DNA from: Phaeobacter sp. J2-8
Lineage (GTDB): Bacteria; Pseudomonadota; Alphaproteobacteria; Rhodobacterales; Rhodobacteraceae
Assembly: GCF_022867865.1 (NCBI RefSeq)
Contig: NZ_JALIEC010000003.1
Coordinates: 186,001-250,000 of the forward strand
DNA length: 64,000 bases
Direction: 5' to 3'
Translations under genes and position numbers: made by a program
In this document: positions 28,847-38,389 of the stretch, piece by piece
Position numbering within the stretch: the stretch's first letter is position 1
Layout of the letters: every line of letters begins with the position of its first letter
Notes under the pieces: model-generated
What the model was told of the DNA's origin: nothing
Database searches by the model: none
What the model saw: the letters and a program-made list of their open reading frames with translations, nothing else

Positions 28847-29051
28847 TCTGGTGTTGCTGATCCTGAACCTGCCATTGATCCCCTATATCGCCTTTGCCCG
28901 TTCGATGCAGCTTTATGATGGGGTGTCGTTTATCTGGGAGCGTCCAATGACATTGGGGCTGTTGGTGATTGCGGTGATCCTGATCCTGCTGCCAAGCTAT
29001 CGGGCACGGGTGGCCCGCAATCGCGCGGCTGGTGTGGCCGACGGAGACTAA
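28833..29051 (+). pseudogene. Decayed 3' fragment of a TctA permease with internal deletion
   Basis: About 72 residues. FIGNLVLLILNLPLIPYIA matches the conserved helix in the second half of TctA proteins. It is joined directly to ARSMQLYDGVSFIWERPMTL, which resembles the extreme C-terminal TctA region, so roughly 80 residues between are missing. The N-terminal two thirds are gone. Distinct from the intact tctA at 6286-7878. The stretch 29052-29232 after it shows nothing recognisable. Confidence 0.6.
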
Positions 29052-29232
29052 GCAACCGGGTAGACCAGATGACAGGATCCAGGTGAAGGCGGGGCGGGGC
29101 AGAGGTCGGGCTGACGCAGGCGGGTGTTTCAGGATATGCCCGGTTGCACAGCCCCGGAGAATGACCGACACTGGCGGCCCATCCGTGATTTTCCCGGCGC
29201 GTGGCGTCGGGGTGCAAGGAAGCTTTCGAACT

Positions 29233-30209
29233 GTGACCACATCCAAAACGTCTTGCTGTGCGCGGCCGGTCGGTCGGCGGCATCAGCGCCCGCCGCCGCA
29301 ACGACGACGTCGCCCCGCCCCCCCGCCGCGCCGCAAGGCCTGCGGACCTCCGCAAAAGATCTGGCCGCAACGGCGCAGCTGATCCCCGGCGGCCGTGGTC
29401 TGGTTGGCACTGCCAATGAGATCATTCCAGACGATGGTGAAAGCCCGCTGCGCAAGTCGCAGGTCAAACCGTTTCGCATCGGCAAGACCTCTGTCACCAA
29501 TGCCGAATTCGAAGAATTCGTCACCGATACCGGCTATGTGACCGAAGCGGAACAATTCGGCTGGTCCTTCGTGTTCTGGTCACAGGTGCCTGACACGCTG
29601 GGCCCAACCGAAGGGGTGGTTGGTGTCGAATGGTGGCGGCGTGTTGACGGTGCAAACTGGCGTGACATCAATGGTCCGGGGACCGCGGCGACGGCCTGGC
29701 ATCCTGATCATCCGGCGGTTCAACTGTCGTGGAATGACGCCCGCGCCTATGCCGCATGGGCCGGCGGGCGTTTGCCAAGCGAAGCCGAATGGGAGCATGC
29801 CGCGCGTGGCGGGTTGGGCGATGTGCGCTATCCTTGGGGCGATGAAGACCCCGATGATACCGGGTTCTTGCCCTGCAATATCTGGCAGGGGCGCTTTCCC
29901 GATGTGAACAACGGTGTTGACGGATATCTTGCGACCGCCCCGGCACAGTCGTTTGCGGCCAATGGATACGGGTTGTTCAATATGGTCGGCAACATCTGGG
30001 AATGGACCGCAGAGCCGTTTCGCATCCGGTCGTTGAAAAAGCAGGTCAAGGCGCGGATGAGCGGGATGAAGGGCTATAAGCTGCTGAAAGGCGGGTCGTT
30101 CCTGTGCCACAGCAGCTATTGCCACCGATACCGCATCGCCGCGCGGTCGGGCAATTCACCCGACAGCACCACCACCCATCAGGGGTTTCGCATGGTCTGG
30201 GATGTCTGA
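29233..30209 (+). CDS. Formylglycine-generating enzyme (sulfatase-modifying factor), probable N-terminal frameshift
   Basis: The FGE-sulfatase domain covers almost all of the protein: PGGRGLVGTANEIIPDDGE, FRIGKTSVTNAEFEEFV, HPAVQLSWNDARAYAAWAGG, RLPSEAEWEHAARGG, NMVGNIWEWTAEPF. Both active-site cysteines are present (GGSFLCHSSYCHRYR; codons 30105-30107 and 30120-30122), so it should oxidise a sulfatase cysteine to formylglycine. The likely start is GTG 29233 (TTSKTSCCA, with AAGGAAG upstream); joining that to the main frame needs one extra base near 29255-29265. Otherwise the frame opens upstream without a sensible start. It lies away from the only sulfatase seen, at 62947. Confidence 0.85.
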
Positions 30210-30239
30210 GCGCGGGCGCAGGATTTATGGGGCCTGACC

Positions 30240-30998
30240 CTAGCCGCTTTCGGTGATGCCGATGGTCCGATCCCCGGCCTGCAACAACAGTTGCGGCCCC
30301 GCATGCGACACAGTGACGGTTTCGCCGGGGTCGATGTTGCCGAGGTGAACCACGGTGCGGTGCTGCAACGGTGTGGTTTGGGCGGCCATTTCGGCGATCT
30401 TGGAAAATACCGGGAAATAAAGCAGTCCAACCGCGTTGAAATCCAGCGCTGGCAGCGGCGTGTATTGCAACAGCGTTTCATCCCCCTGCGTGGCGCGGGC
30501 CATGCGGGCCAAAACGCGCGAACGGTCGAGCAGCCCCACCAGATCCGCGGGCGGTGGCGGCAGATCGTCCAGCCCGGCCAGCGTGTTGCGGAACAAGCGG
30601 CGGTTCGATCCGCTGCCATCATGGCTCAGAAAACAGCTGATCATCCGCACCGTGGCCAATCTGCCCGACGGGCCGGTGACGTGATGCACCGATCCAATTC
30701 TGTGCGGGGCCACATCGAACAGGCGTGATTGAACCTCTGCCTGTGAACCCAGCTTCGGGGCTGTGGCCAGCGTGACCGAGGTGGCACAGAAGGCGGCATA
30801 AACCGGGGTGCCATCCGCGCTGTGAAACGCCATGCCGGACCCTGCCGCCTCTGCGATCAACCCCCAATGCCGGTCGCCGCAATCGCGCAACAGCCATTGT
30901 TCCGACAGACCAAAAGGCGACAATTGCGCCATGCCAAGGGTCAGCCCCGCGCGGCTTTCGGGCGCGGGGGCAATTGGGCGCAGAACGGCGACACTCAT
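30240..30998 (-). CDS. Hotdog-fold biosynthetic protein, LnmK N-terminal/Pnap_2097-like
   Basis: 252 residues. LGMAQLSPFGLSEQWLLRDC followed by GDRHWGLIAEAAG resembles the N-terminal hotdog domain of LnmK-like decarboxylase/acyltransferases and the Pnap_2097 family; a second similar half (LQYTPLPALDFNAVGLLYFP) follows from about residue 170. No signal peptide or membrane segment. The ATG at 30998 overlaps the stop of the flavin oxidoreductase gene (ATGA), so it is the last gene of the Nit1C operon here. A thioester-type substrate is suggested by the fold. The family call is from memory of motifs and is moderately sure. Confidence 0.6.
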   Translation of the reverse strand: MSVAVLRPIAPAPESRAGLTLGMAQLSPFGLSEQWLLRDCGDRHWGLIAEAAGSGMAFHSADGTPVYAAFCATSVTLATAPKLGSQAEVQSRLFDVAPHRIGSVHHVTGPSGRLATVRMISCFLSHDGSGSNRRLFRNTLAGLDDLPPPPADLVGLLDRSRVLARMARATQGDETLLQYTPLPALDFNAVGLLYFPVFSKIAEMAAQTTPLQHRTVVHLGNIDPGETVTVSHAGPQLLLQAGDRTIGITESG

Positions 30999-32260
30999 GC
31001 TGCGACCTGTGCCAATTGTCCGGCGATCTGATCGGCCAGATATTTGCTGTCTTCTTCGATCCCCAGGAACCGCCCTGATCCCCAGGTGTTCAGCCATCCC
31101 AAGCCGATGAAATGCAACCCCGGCTGTGCCGTCACGCCGCGATGGAACTGGGGCTTGCCACGGGCGTCAAACACATCGGCCTCGATCCAGGAATAATCCG
31201 GGCGAAATCCGATGGCCCACAACACCGATGTGACGCCCGCCTCGGCCAGATCAATTTCGGTGCGCTCCACCTCGGGCGTCCAGACCGGGGCAAAGGGTGG
31301 CTCTGACGGGGCATCAATGCCTTCGCGCGCAATATAGGCGTCGATCTGGGTACGGATGCCGACATAGGATTTGTCCGCATCATCCAGGTTCTTGGCCAGA
31401 TCGGGCAGGAATTCCACCTGCGTGCCGTCCATATTGGCCAATGAGCCATAAAGCTCGACCCCGTGATCGACATGAAACTGGCGCAGGTCGATTTCCTTGC
31501 CGCCATCCCGGCCCGACATATAGTGGTTGGTCTGGGTCATCGCCTTGACCGGATCGGGATGCTGATCAATCGTCACATCGTAGATCCCGGCATCAAATAG
31601 CCAATCGGTGGCATCGCGCCCGCGATATTTGCGCGGACTGCGCGGCGCGGGGCCGACGGCCAGATGCACATCGCGCCCGGCGCGGGTGAAATCCTCCATC
31701 AGCTGGACCCCGGATTGCCCGGTGCCGACAATCAAAACCCCGCCTTCGGGGAATTGATCCACCCGGCGATAATCGACCGAATGCATCTGAAAGATGTCCG
31801 GCGACAGGTTCTTGGCATAGCCCGGTTCAATCGGCGTGTCATAACCGCCGGTGGCAATCACCACCTGATCACAGGCCCAAACCCCGGCTGATGTTTCGAC
31901 GATATAACCTGTCTGTTGCGGCGTCACCCGCGTGACGCTGACACCTTCGCGCAGATCGGGCCGGGTCTTTTCGGCAAAGGCATCAAGATATTCGGTGATC
32001 TCGTCACGCAGCATGAAACCGTCGGGATCGGCCCCGCCATAATCGCGGTCATAATGGAAATCGGGCAACCGGCACTGCCAGTTCGGGGTCACAAGGCAAA
32101 AACTGTCCCAGCGATTGTGCCGCCAGGATTGAAACTTGGTGTGGCGTTCAAACACCACGCTTTCAATGCCCTTTTTCTTCAGGCACCACGCGGTCGAAAG
32201 CCCGGCTTGACCACCGCCCACGATAACGACCGGGATATGATTGATCTGCGTCTCTTGCAT
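30995..32260 (-). CDS. MSMEG_0569 family flavin-dependent oxidoreductase (Nit1C)
   Basis: About 421 residues. N-terminal FAD-binding VVIVGGGQAGLSTAWCLKKK at residues about 9-28; a second dinucleotide motif GVLIVGTGQSGVQLME near 174-189; RHNRWDSFCLVTPNWQCRLP is typical of this monooxygenase-like family. The C-terminus ends in GLHFIGLGWLNTWGSGRFLG. Probably oxidises a nitrogen-containing intermediate with NAD(P)H and O2; substrate unknown. ATG 32260 follows GAGGACAACATCA. Part of the reverse-strand Nit1C operon. Confidence 0.88.
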   Translation of the reverse strand: MQETQINHIPVVIVGGGQAGLSTAWCLKKKGIESVVFERHTKFQSWRHNRWDSFCLVTPNWQCRLPDFHYDRDYGGADPDGFMLRDEITEYLDAFAEKTRPDLREGVSVTRVTPQQTGYIVETSAGVWACDQVVIATGGYDTPIEPGYAKNLSPDIFQMHSVDYRRVDQFPEGGVLIVGTGQSGVQLMEDFTRAGRDVHLAVGPAPRSPRKYRGRDATDWLFDAGIYDVTIDQHPDPVKAMTQTNHYMSGRDGGKEIDLRQFHVDHGVELYGSLANMDGTQVEFLPDLAKNLDDADKSYVGIRTQIDAYIAREGIDAPSEPPFAPVWTPEVERTEIDLAEAGVTSVLWAIGFRPDYSWIEADVFDARGKPQFHRGVTAQPGLHFIGLGWLNTWGSGRFLGIEEDSKYLADQIAGQLAQVAA

Positions 32261-32283
32261 TGATGTTGTCCTCATTCGGGGTC

Positions 32284-32571
32284 TCACTGGGTGATCTTCA
32301 GACAGGTGACGTCGCCCGTGGCGGCACCGTCAAATTCCGCCACCCGCGCCTCGATCTTGTCGAGCTGATCCATCGCCGAGGAACAGGCAAAGCCATATTT
32401 CGCCGCGACCCGGTTTGATGCGCGTTCCAACGCGATGCGGGCCCGGGTCTGGAAATCGGCCAGCGGATAGCTTTGACCGGGGGTGAACAATTCGGCCACC
32501 ACGGTGGAGGGCGAATACAGCGCTTCTTCGCGGCCATCAGGCCAGCGCACGGTCCAAATGGTTTCAGGCAT
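32284..32571 (-). CDS. MSMEG_0570 family nitrogen starvation response protein
   Basis: 95 residues. IWTVRWPDGREEALYSPSTV at the N-terminus and GQSYPLADFQTRARIALERA in the middle mark this small Nit1C family. No catalytic motif is evident; no membrane segments. Its start overlaps the end of the AIR synthase-like gene by eight bases, and the oxidoreductase gene follows after 23 bases. Function unknown; always found with the nitrilase cluster. Confidence 0.85.
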   Translation of the reverse strand: MPETIWTVRWPDGREEALYSPSTVVAELFTPGQSYPLADFQTRARIALERASNRVAAKYGFACSSAMDQLDKIEARVAEFDGAATGDVTCLKITQ

Positions 32572-33523
32572 CAGACTCTCCGAGGTTCATGTAAGGGGTG
32601 GTCGCATGGTCCCAGAACAGCGCGCTGTCCCCGTCACGGGTCAGCGTCACGGCGCTGCCCTCGGTCACGCGCCCAATCGGGGCGGCGTCGATCCCGCGCG
32701 CGGCAAAGCGGCCACAGACCGCATTCGCCCATTCCGGCGCGACCGACAAAAGAAAGCCAAAGCTGGGAAAGCTGCGCAGCCAACGGTCCATTGGCACGCC
32801 CGGTGGCGGGGTGATCGCATCAAGGTCAATCGTCATGCCAACCCCCGAACATTCCGCCAGCATCAGCGCGGTTCCGATCATCCCGGCCTGGCTTATGTCT
32901 TTGCCCGCGCGCACCAATTCGGCCTCGGCCAGTTCCGGCAAAAGCGCCAGATCGCGGCGCAGCCGATCGCCGGGCGCATCCAGAGCGGCGCAATAATTGT
33001 CAAAGTTGCGATAGCTGCCGCGCTGATCCACCGCCGCAATCAACAGATCGCCGGGGCGGGCGTCAAAGCTGGTGATCAACTGTTCGGCCCGGCCAAACAC
33101 CGTGGCCGCAATGCCCAGATCCGGGGCGGACAGATTGGTATGGCCGCCCACCAGCGGCACGCCATAGCGATCCGCCGCATCGCGCAACCCCTGCAACAGG
33201 GGCTTAGCTGTGTCGTCATCCGGGGCCCAGATCTGGTCCACCAGTGCCACAGACCGTCCGCCCATCGCCGCAATGTCTGACAGGTTCACCATCACCGCGC
33301 ACCAGCCTGCAAACCACGGATCATCTTTGACAAAGGCCGGGATGAAACCTTCGCCCGCCAAAAGATCATAACCGCCGTTACGGGGCAGGGGGGCGGCATC
33401 GTCCCCCGGGGTGCCGGGGCTGGAGGCCGCAAGCCCCAGCGCCGCCGTTGTTCTGGAAATACCCAGTTTGGATTGGACCGAAGGATGTGCGCGCAGCGCG
33501 TCGGTCAGATCAGCGAGGCTCAT
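32564..33523 (-). CDS. sll0787/MSMEG_0566 family AIR synthase-like protein
   Basis: 319 residues of the PurM/SelD/ThiL-type ATP-binding fold: SPGTPGDDAAPLP is the glycine/aspartate metal and phosphate loop near residue 35, VNLSDIAAMGGRSVALVDQI the second motif, and PLVGGHTNLSAPDLGIAATV the third. By fold it should activate a carbonyl or amide with ATP. Overlaps its neighbours by a few bases on both sides, consistent with a coupled Nit1C operon. Confidence 0.88.
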   Translation of the reverse strand: MSLADLTDALRAHPSVQSKLGISRTTAALGLAASSPGTPGDDAAPLPRNGGYDLLAGEGFIPAFVKDDPWFAGWCAVMVNLSDIAAMGGRSVALVDQIWAPDDDTAKPLLQGLRDAADRYGVPLVGGHTNLSAPDLGIAATVFGRAEQLITSFDARPGDLLIAAVDQRGSYRNFDNYCAALDAPGDRLRRDLALLPELAEAELVRAGKDISQAGMIGTALMLAECSGVGMTIDLDAITPPPGVPMDRWLRSFPSFGFLLSVAPEWANAVCGRFAARGIDAAPIGRVTEGSAVTLTRDGDSALFWDHATTPYMNLGESDA

Positions 33524-34071
33524 TTCCGCATCTCTCTGATGCGGGGGCGGTGATACCAGCCGGACACCGGATCATCGCAGGGGGGATAGTGGTTCAGGTC
33601 CGCTTGCATTTTCATGTGGGGGGTGTTCTGGATCATCACCTCTTCCAGCCGTTCCCAGCGCAACCGGCGAAACAGCACCACATTTTGCATCTGCACATGG
33701 GCCAGAAACCGGGTGCAGCCGCGTGCATTGGCGGTCGACACCGCCAGCCGGATCAATTCCGCGCCCAGCCGACCGACGTGGCGAAAATTCTGATCGACGG
33801 CCAATCGCGATCCCCACCACACGCCCGGCGTTTCTTCGTGAATGCGTACGGTTCCAACAACTTCGTCCGCTTCATGGGCATAGGTGGACATCGCCACCAG
33901 ATGGGTGGCAATCAAATCGGTCTCGTCCCGGTCGTGATCTGGGAAAATCCGCTGTTCTTCGACAAAGACCCGCTGGCGCAGGGCCGCCGCACCGCTGGCT
34001 TCAAACGGTTTGGATGCGGCGCGAATGTAATAGCCGGGGCATTGAAACTGGCGGGGTTCAAGCTCGATCAT
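33520..34071 (-). CDS. MSMEG_0567/sll0786 family N-acetyltransferase
   Basis: 183 residues, GNAT fold. ALRQRVFVEEQRIFPDHDRD near residue 30, TYAHEADEVVGTVRIHEET, and the acetyl-CoA loop LAVDQNFRHVGRLGAELIRL around 95-114. The C-terminal extension to YHRPRIREMRK is family specific. Acyl acceptor unknown. Coupled to the radical SAM gene upstream and the AIR synthase gene downstream by four-base overlaps. Confidence 0.87.
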   Translation of the reverse strand: MIELEPRQFQCPGYYIRAASKPFEASGAAALRQRVFVEEQRIFPDHDRDETDLIATHLVAMSTYAHEADEVVGTVRIHEETPGVWWGSRLAVDQNFRHVGRLGAELIRLAVSTANARGCTRFLAHVQMQNVVLFRRLRWERLEEVMIQNTPHMKMQADLNHYPPCDDPVSGWYHRPRIREMRK

Positions 34072-35186
34072 GCGGGCACCTGCGCCGGGACTTTCAGCTT
34101 TTCATAGGTTGCCAGCGCCGAACATGCGCCGCATTTGCCACAGCCCGCCTTCATCTTGGACGAGTTGATGCCGGCCCGCGCAATCATCGCGCCCAGCGGG
34201 CGCAGGATGGACGCCATGAATTCCGATGTCGGGGCGGGGTGGCTTTCCAATGGCGTGCCCGAAATCGGCACAAAGGGCACCACAAAGGGATAGACCCCCA
34301 TATCACAGAGCTTTTCGCTGATCTCCAGAATCGCGCGCGGAGTGTCGCCCAGACCGGCCAGGATATAGGTCGACACCTGCCCGCGCCCGAATACCTTGAC
34401 CGCCGCCCCAAAGCTGGAAAAATACTTCTCCAGCGGCACGCTGGCCTTGCCCGGCATGATCCGGTTGCGCACGTCGGGCGTCACCGCTTCCAAATGCATG
34501 CCAAGCGTATCAATCCCGGCGTCGAACATTCGCTGATGCCATGCGTCGTCTTCGGGCGGCTCGCATTGCCCCTGAAGCGGCAGGTTCACCGCCGCCTTGA
34601 TCGCCTCGGCACTTTCGCAAAGCACCTTGGCGCCCCGGTCCTTGCCCGCGGGCGTGCCGGTGGTCAAAACCATATGCGTCACCCCGTCCAGTTCGACTGC
34701 GGCTTTGGCCACTTCGGCCAGTTGCGCGGGGGTTTTGTGGGCAACGGTGCGCCCGGCGGCAAGGCTCTGACCGATGGAACAAAACTGACAGGTCTTCTTG
34801 CGGCTTTCATAGCGGATACAGGTCTGAAGCACCGTGGTCGCCAGCACATCCCGTGAATGCAACGTCGCAATATGGCTATAGGGAATGCCATCCGCCGTCT
34901 TGCGTTGATAGAATTTCGCTCGCGTGGGAAAGCGCACCTGCGCCACCTCGGCCCCGTCACGCAGCACCCGCGCCGCGCCGGTGGCATCCGGCGCCTCTAC
35001 CAGAAACGGGCTGTCAAAGGATGGCGCGGTATGCACCGGGATCATGACCGTCCGGTCGCCAATGGTGATCGCCTTGTGATCGGATGGCCCGGCCCCGCCC
35101 CGGCGGCTTTCCTGTCCGGCACGCGGATCAACCAATCGCATGCCCCGGGTTTGCAAGTCATTGATAAGCGTCGCAGTATCAGACAT
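34068..35186 (-). CDS. MSMEG_0568 family radical SAM protein (Nit1C)
   Basis: 372 residues. The cluster-binding cysteines are C123, C133 and C136 ([21 protein letters not shown]): C-x9-C-x2-C, not the canonical C-x3-C-x2-C, as usual for this family. A second cysteine group [10 protein letters not shown] near the C-terminus may hold another cluster. [18 protein letters not shown] is the barrel glycine region. ATG at 35186 overlaps the nitrilase stop by eight bases. Expected to generate a 5'-deoxyadenosyl radical; reaction not known. Confidence 0.9.
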   Translation of the reverse strand: MSDTATLINDLQTRGMRLVDPRAGQESRRGGAGPSDHKAITIGDRTVMIPVHTAPSFDSPFLVEAPDATGAARVLRDGAEVAQVRFPTRAKFYQRKTADGIPYSHIATLHSRDVLATTVLQTCIRYESRKKTCQFCSIGQSLAAGRTVAHKTPAQLAEVAKAAVELDGVTHMVLTTGTPAGKDRGAKVLCESAEAIKAAVNLPLQGQCEPPEDDAWHQRMFDAGIDTLGMHLEAVTPDVRNRIMPGKASVPLEKYFSSFGAAVKVFGRGQVSTYILAGLGDTPRAILEISEKLCDMGVYPFVVPFVPISGTPLESHPAPTSEFMASILRPLGAMIARAGINSSKMKAGCGKCGACSALATYEKLKVPAQVPA

Positions 35187-36153
35187 TTTCCGGCGTCTCC
35201 TCTGGGTCGGTGGTGGCAATCGGGTCTTGGCTATGGCGCGTCACGGCGGGGCGCATATCGTGATTGAGGCTGAGCAGTTCAGGCCGCGCATAATGCCCGA
35301 CGCTGTCCATCATCCGCTTGCGCTTGGCGATCAGCCGCATGTCCAGATCGGCGATTGCAATGCCTTCGCCTTCGGTGATCGGATCGCACAGATGCCGACC
35401 CTCGGGGCTGATGATGCAGGTCATGCACCCATCGCGCATCGCCTTTTGCAGCTTGGGGTCGGGGTGCAGCGATGTGATCTGATCCTCACTCAGCCAGCCG
35501 GTGGCATTGACCACAAAACAGCCCGCCTCCAGCGCGTGATGGCGCATCGTCACTTCGATCTGTTCGCCGAAAATCTGGCCGACCAAACTGCCCGGGAAAT
35601 GCGCGGCGTGAATTTCTTCGTGCTGGGTCATCAGCGCATAGCGCGCCAGCGGATTGTAATGTTCCCAACAGGCCAGCGCCCCAACGCGGCCCACTTTGGT
35701 GTCCACCACCTTTAGCCCCGCGCCATCGCCCTGACCCCAGACCATGCGTTCATGATAGGTCGGCGTGATCTTGCGCCGTTTCAGCGCCAGCGTGCCATCG
35801 GCATCAAATATCAACTGGGTGTTGAACAGCGATCCATGGTCACGCTCGTTCACCCCCAGCACCACCACAACCCCGCGTTTGCGCGCCGCATCGGCCACAG
35901 CGTTGGTTTCCGGCGAGGGCACGACAACCGCCTCTTGCATCAATTCCAGATGCGCCGCGCCTTGCTGAACCGGCGGCAGAACAAAGCTGAAATAGGGGTA
36001 ATAGGGCACAAAGGTTTCGGGAAATACGATGAACTCTGCGCCCTTGTCCGCCGCTTCGGCGATGGCATTCAGCACCCGTTCAATGGTGCCGGCACGCCCC
36101 GACAGATCGGGCGCGATCTGAACAGCGGCGGCGCGAACGATGTCGGTTCTCAT
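35179..36153 (-). CDS. Nit6803 family nitrilase (Nit1C)
   Basis: 324 residues, carbon-nitrogen hydrolase fold. The triad is complete: E46 ([17 protein letters not shown]), K128 ([19 protein letters not shown]) and C162 ([17 protein letters not shown]). This wording is that of true nitrilases rather than amidases. Hydrolyses a nitrile to acid and ammonia in the cytosol. ATG 36153 is used; the upstream open extension has no family similarity. Nit1C clusters have been linked to growth on cyanide as nitrogen source. Confidence 0.92.
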   Translation of the reverse strand: MRTDIVRAAAVQIAPDLSGRAGTIERVLNAIAEAADKGAEFIVFPETFVPYYPYFSFVLPPVQQGAAHLELMQEAVVVPSPETNAVADAARKRGVVVVLGVNERDHGSLFNTQLIFDADGTLALKRRKITPTYHERMVWGQGDGAGLKVVDTKVGRVGALACWEHYNPLARYALMTQHEEIHAAHFPGSLVGQIFGEQIEVTMRHHALEAGCFVVNATGWLSEDQITSLHPDPKLQKAMRDGCMTCIISPEGRHLCDPITEGEGIAIADLDMRLIAKRKRMMDSVGHYARPELLSLNHDMRPAVTRHSQDPIATTDPEETPENV

Positions 36154-36228
36154 GCGTGGTGGCCTTTTTGGTTTCGAAAAATTTGGCCGGATCAGACGGG
36201 GGAGAACGCCCAATCCGGCCCTCGGCGA

Positions 36229-36711
36229 TCAGACAGTCCAGGTGTCGAGGATCACCGCATCCGCCTTTTTGTGCAGCAGGATGCAATCCAGCACGTCCTG
36301 CGGTGCAATCGGGATGATGCCCGGCAACAGCGATGGTTCGCCGTGGCCATACAGCGCCTGAAGCGCAAACCGGCAGGCATAGACCTTGCCGCCTTCGCCC
36401 ATGAATTTGTTCAGATTGACGGCAAAGTTCTGGTGGCCGGGGAACGCCTCATCGCCCAGTGTCGGGAACCCGCGCTGAATGCCCAGGGTGACGCCGGGGC
36501 CATAAAGCAGGATCGAGGTTTCATACCCTTTGCGGTTCAGCCGGATCGCATTCAGGATATTGACCAGCCCGATCGACCCTTCGAAGGCCACGGTGTGAAA
36601 GGTCACAAGTGCCTTTTCGCCTTCATCTGCTTTGACGTCTTCGAAAACTTTTTCTTCGTAGTTGACGAAAAAATCGCCGTCTTTGTGCATCTCTTTGGTG
36701 ACTTCGGGCAT
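36229..36711 (-). CDS. MSMEG_0572/sll0783 family nitrogen starvation response protein
   Basis: 160 residues with a DsrE-like fold: [20 protein letters not shown], then [20 protein letters not shown] and [18 protein letters not shown]. This is the first gene of the reverse-strand Nit1C operon and carries the diagnostic family sequence of sll0783. No catalytic cysteine pattern is clear apart from the one in VYACRFAL. Its exact role is unknown. A 284-base divergent region separates it from the MocR-type regulator. Confidence 0.88.
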   Translation of the reverse strand: MPEVTKEMHKDGDFFVNYEEKVFEDVKADEGEKALVTFHTVAFEGSIGLVNILNAIRLNRKGYETSILLYGPGVTLGIQRGFPTLGDEAFPGHQNFAVNLNKFMGEGGKVYACRFALQALYGHGEPSLLPGIIPIAPQDVLDCILLHKKADAVILDTWTV

Positions 36712-36995
36712 CGTGTGATCCGCTTTCTGTTGTTGCGTTGTGATGCAACAATTGGTGCAGCAGTCCGATTGTATGAATCAATTGTCAGTGCAATATGCAT
36801 ACAATATTATCGGATGATTTTCCGAAATATGGCGAAAATAGCCTGTAATTTGTGCAAAACCGATCAATGGTCCTACAATTTCTGGCCCCAAAGGCGCATC
36901 AGTCCCGCAATCGGCTGAGTCGCATCAATCCATACAATACCCCTTCAAATTGTCGGGCAATTGGCGTAAGCAGGCAAAAAGACGAAGGCACAGCA
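36712..36995. promoter_or_regulatory. Divergent Nit1C/MocR control region with repeated CATACAAT boxes
   Basis: This AT-rich gap contrasts with the GC-rich surroundings. CATACAAT occurs three times: inverted at 36768-36775, direct at 36798-36805 and direct at 36931-36938; the first two form a dyad with a 22-base spacer. A weaker CCTACAAT lies near 36871. TTGTTGC and GCAACAA form a 7-bp inverted repeat with an 8-base spacer at 36730-36751, close to the Nit1C start. The boxes are good candidates for MocR binding sites. Confidence 0.55.
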
Positions 36996-38364
36996 ATGAT
37001 CACATGGACACCCACCGGCCTTGAAAACGGCAAACCCCGCTATCTGGCGATTGCTGATGCCATTGCGCATGACATCCGTCGCGGGCGTCTGGCCGATGGC
37101 ACCCGTCTGCCGCCGCAACGCAAATTGGCCGAGGTTCTGGGCATTGATTTCACCACCGTGTCGCGCGCCTATTCCGAGGCGCAGGCACGTGGCCATGTCG
37201 AAAGCCACGTCGGGCGGGGCACATTCGTGCGCGGCAGCGTGGTGTCAAATACCCCCGACACCGCCCGCGCCGGCGAAGAAGACCTGTCGATGAACATGCC
37301 GCCCGAACCCACTGATCCAGAGCTGCTGCGCCGGATGCAGGAGGGGTTGGGATATGTGTCCGCCAATCTGATTGATCTGTTGCGCTATCAATCCACCACC
37401 GGATCGGATCGCGATAAAACCGCCGCATCAAGCTGGCTGTCGATGCGCGGCATGGTGCCGGCGCTGGAACGGGTGGCGGTGACGCCGGGGGCCCATGCGA
37501 CGATGGCGGCGATCCTGTCGATCATCACCCGCCCGGGCGATACCGTGCTCTGCGAGGCGGTGACCTATCCGGGTATTCGCAATGTGGCGGGGCGGTTTGG
37601 TGTCAAACTGGTGGGGGTGGCCACCGATGACGATGGCATTCTGCCCGATGCGCTGGACGCGGCGATTGTCGAACATGCGCCAAAGGCGCTTTACCTCAAT
37701 CCCACGCTGCACAATCCCACCACGCTGACCATTCCTGCGCCGCGCCGGGAAACCATTGCGGCGGTGCTGTTGCGCCATGATCTGACCCTGATCGAAGATG
37801 ACGCCTATGGCTTTATTCCGGCCAAGGCCCCGCCGCCGCTGGCGTTGTCTGCGCCGGAACTGACATGGCATATTGGCGGGCTGGCAAAATGCATCGGCGC
37901 GGGGCTGCGGCTGGCTTATACCATCGCGCCCTCACCGCGCTGTGCCTTTCATCTGACCCAGGCGATCCGGGCGTTGTCGGTCATGCCTTCGCCCCTGTCG
38001 ATGGCGCTGACCACCCAATGGATCGAAGATGGCACCGCCGACAGCATTCGCCGGTTTGTGCGGGCAGAAAGCGCCGCGCGACAGGCCATCGCAGCAGAGG
38101 TGCTGCGCGGGTTCGAATTTCGTGCGGCTGACAATGCGTTCAACCTATGGCTCGAACTGCCCACGGGCGTGACCCGCGCCGATGTGATTGCGCGTATGGC
38201 GCGCCAGGCCGATTGGTCTTATGCCTTCGGACGCATTCACCGTGACGGGGCCGCCGGGCGAACATATCCGTGTCGGCCTTGGCGGGCCGGTGACACGTGA
38301 TGCGCTGCGCGACGCTTTGCATTTCCTGGCCAATACGATGGCGCCCAATTCGTATATGGGATGA
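36996..38364 (+). CDS. MocR/PdxR-type GntR regulator with aminotransferase domain, C-terminal frameshift
   Basis: N-terminal GntR helix-turn-helix at about 10-75 (IRRGRLADGTRLPPQRKLAE; IDFTTVSRAYSEAQ), then a fold-type I aminotransferase-like domain with LYLNPTLHNPTTLTIP and the likely PLP lysine in GGLAKCIGAGLRLAYT. The first frame stops at 38300 after becoming nonsense; the correct C-terminus (GLMPSDAFTVTGPPGEHIRV to NTMAPNSYMG) is in another frame and ends at 38364. Removing one T at 38213-38214 rejoins them to about 456 residues. Divergent from the Nit1C operon, so it probably activates or represses it in response to a PLP-reactive amino compound. Confidence 0.85.
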
Positions 38365-38383
38365 CGGCACCTGGCATGTGCCG
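38365..38383. terminator. Short hairpin between convergent genes
   Basis: CGGCAC and GTGCCG pair around a 7-base loop between the ends of the MocR gene and the res gene. No T run follows on the plus strand (a C run does). A weak bidirectional terminator at most. Confidence 0.35.
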
Positions 38384-38389
38384 CCCCCC

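Noticed and set aside
28505-28918. 137-residue plus-strand open frame after phnM
   Set aside because: It is antisense to the recognisable histidine kinase remnant and carries no features of its own.
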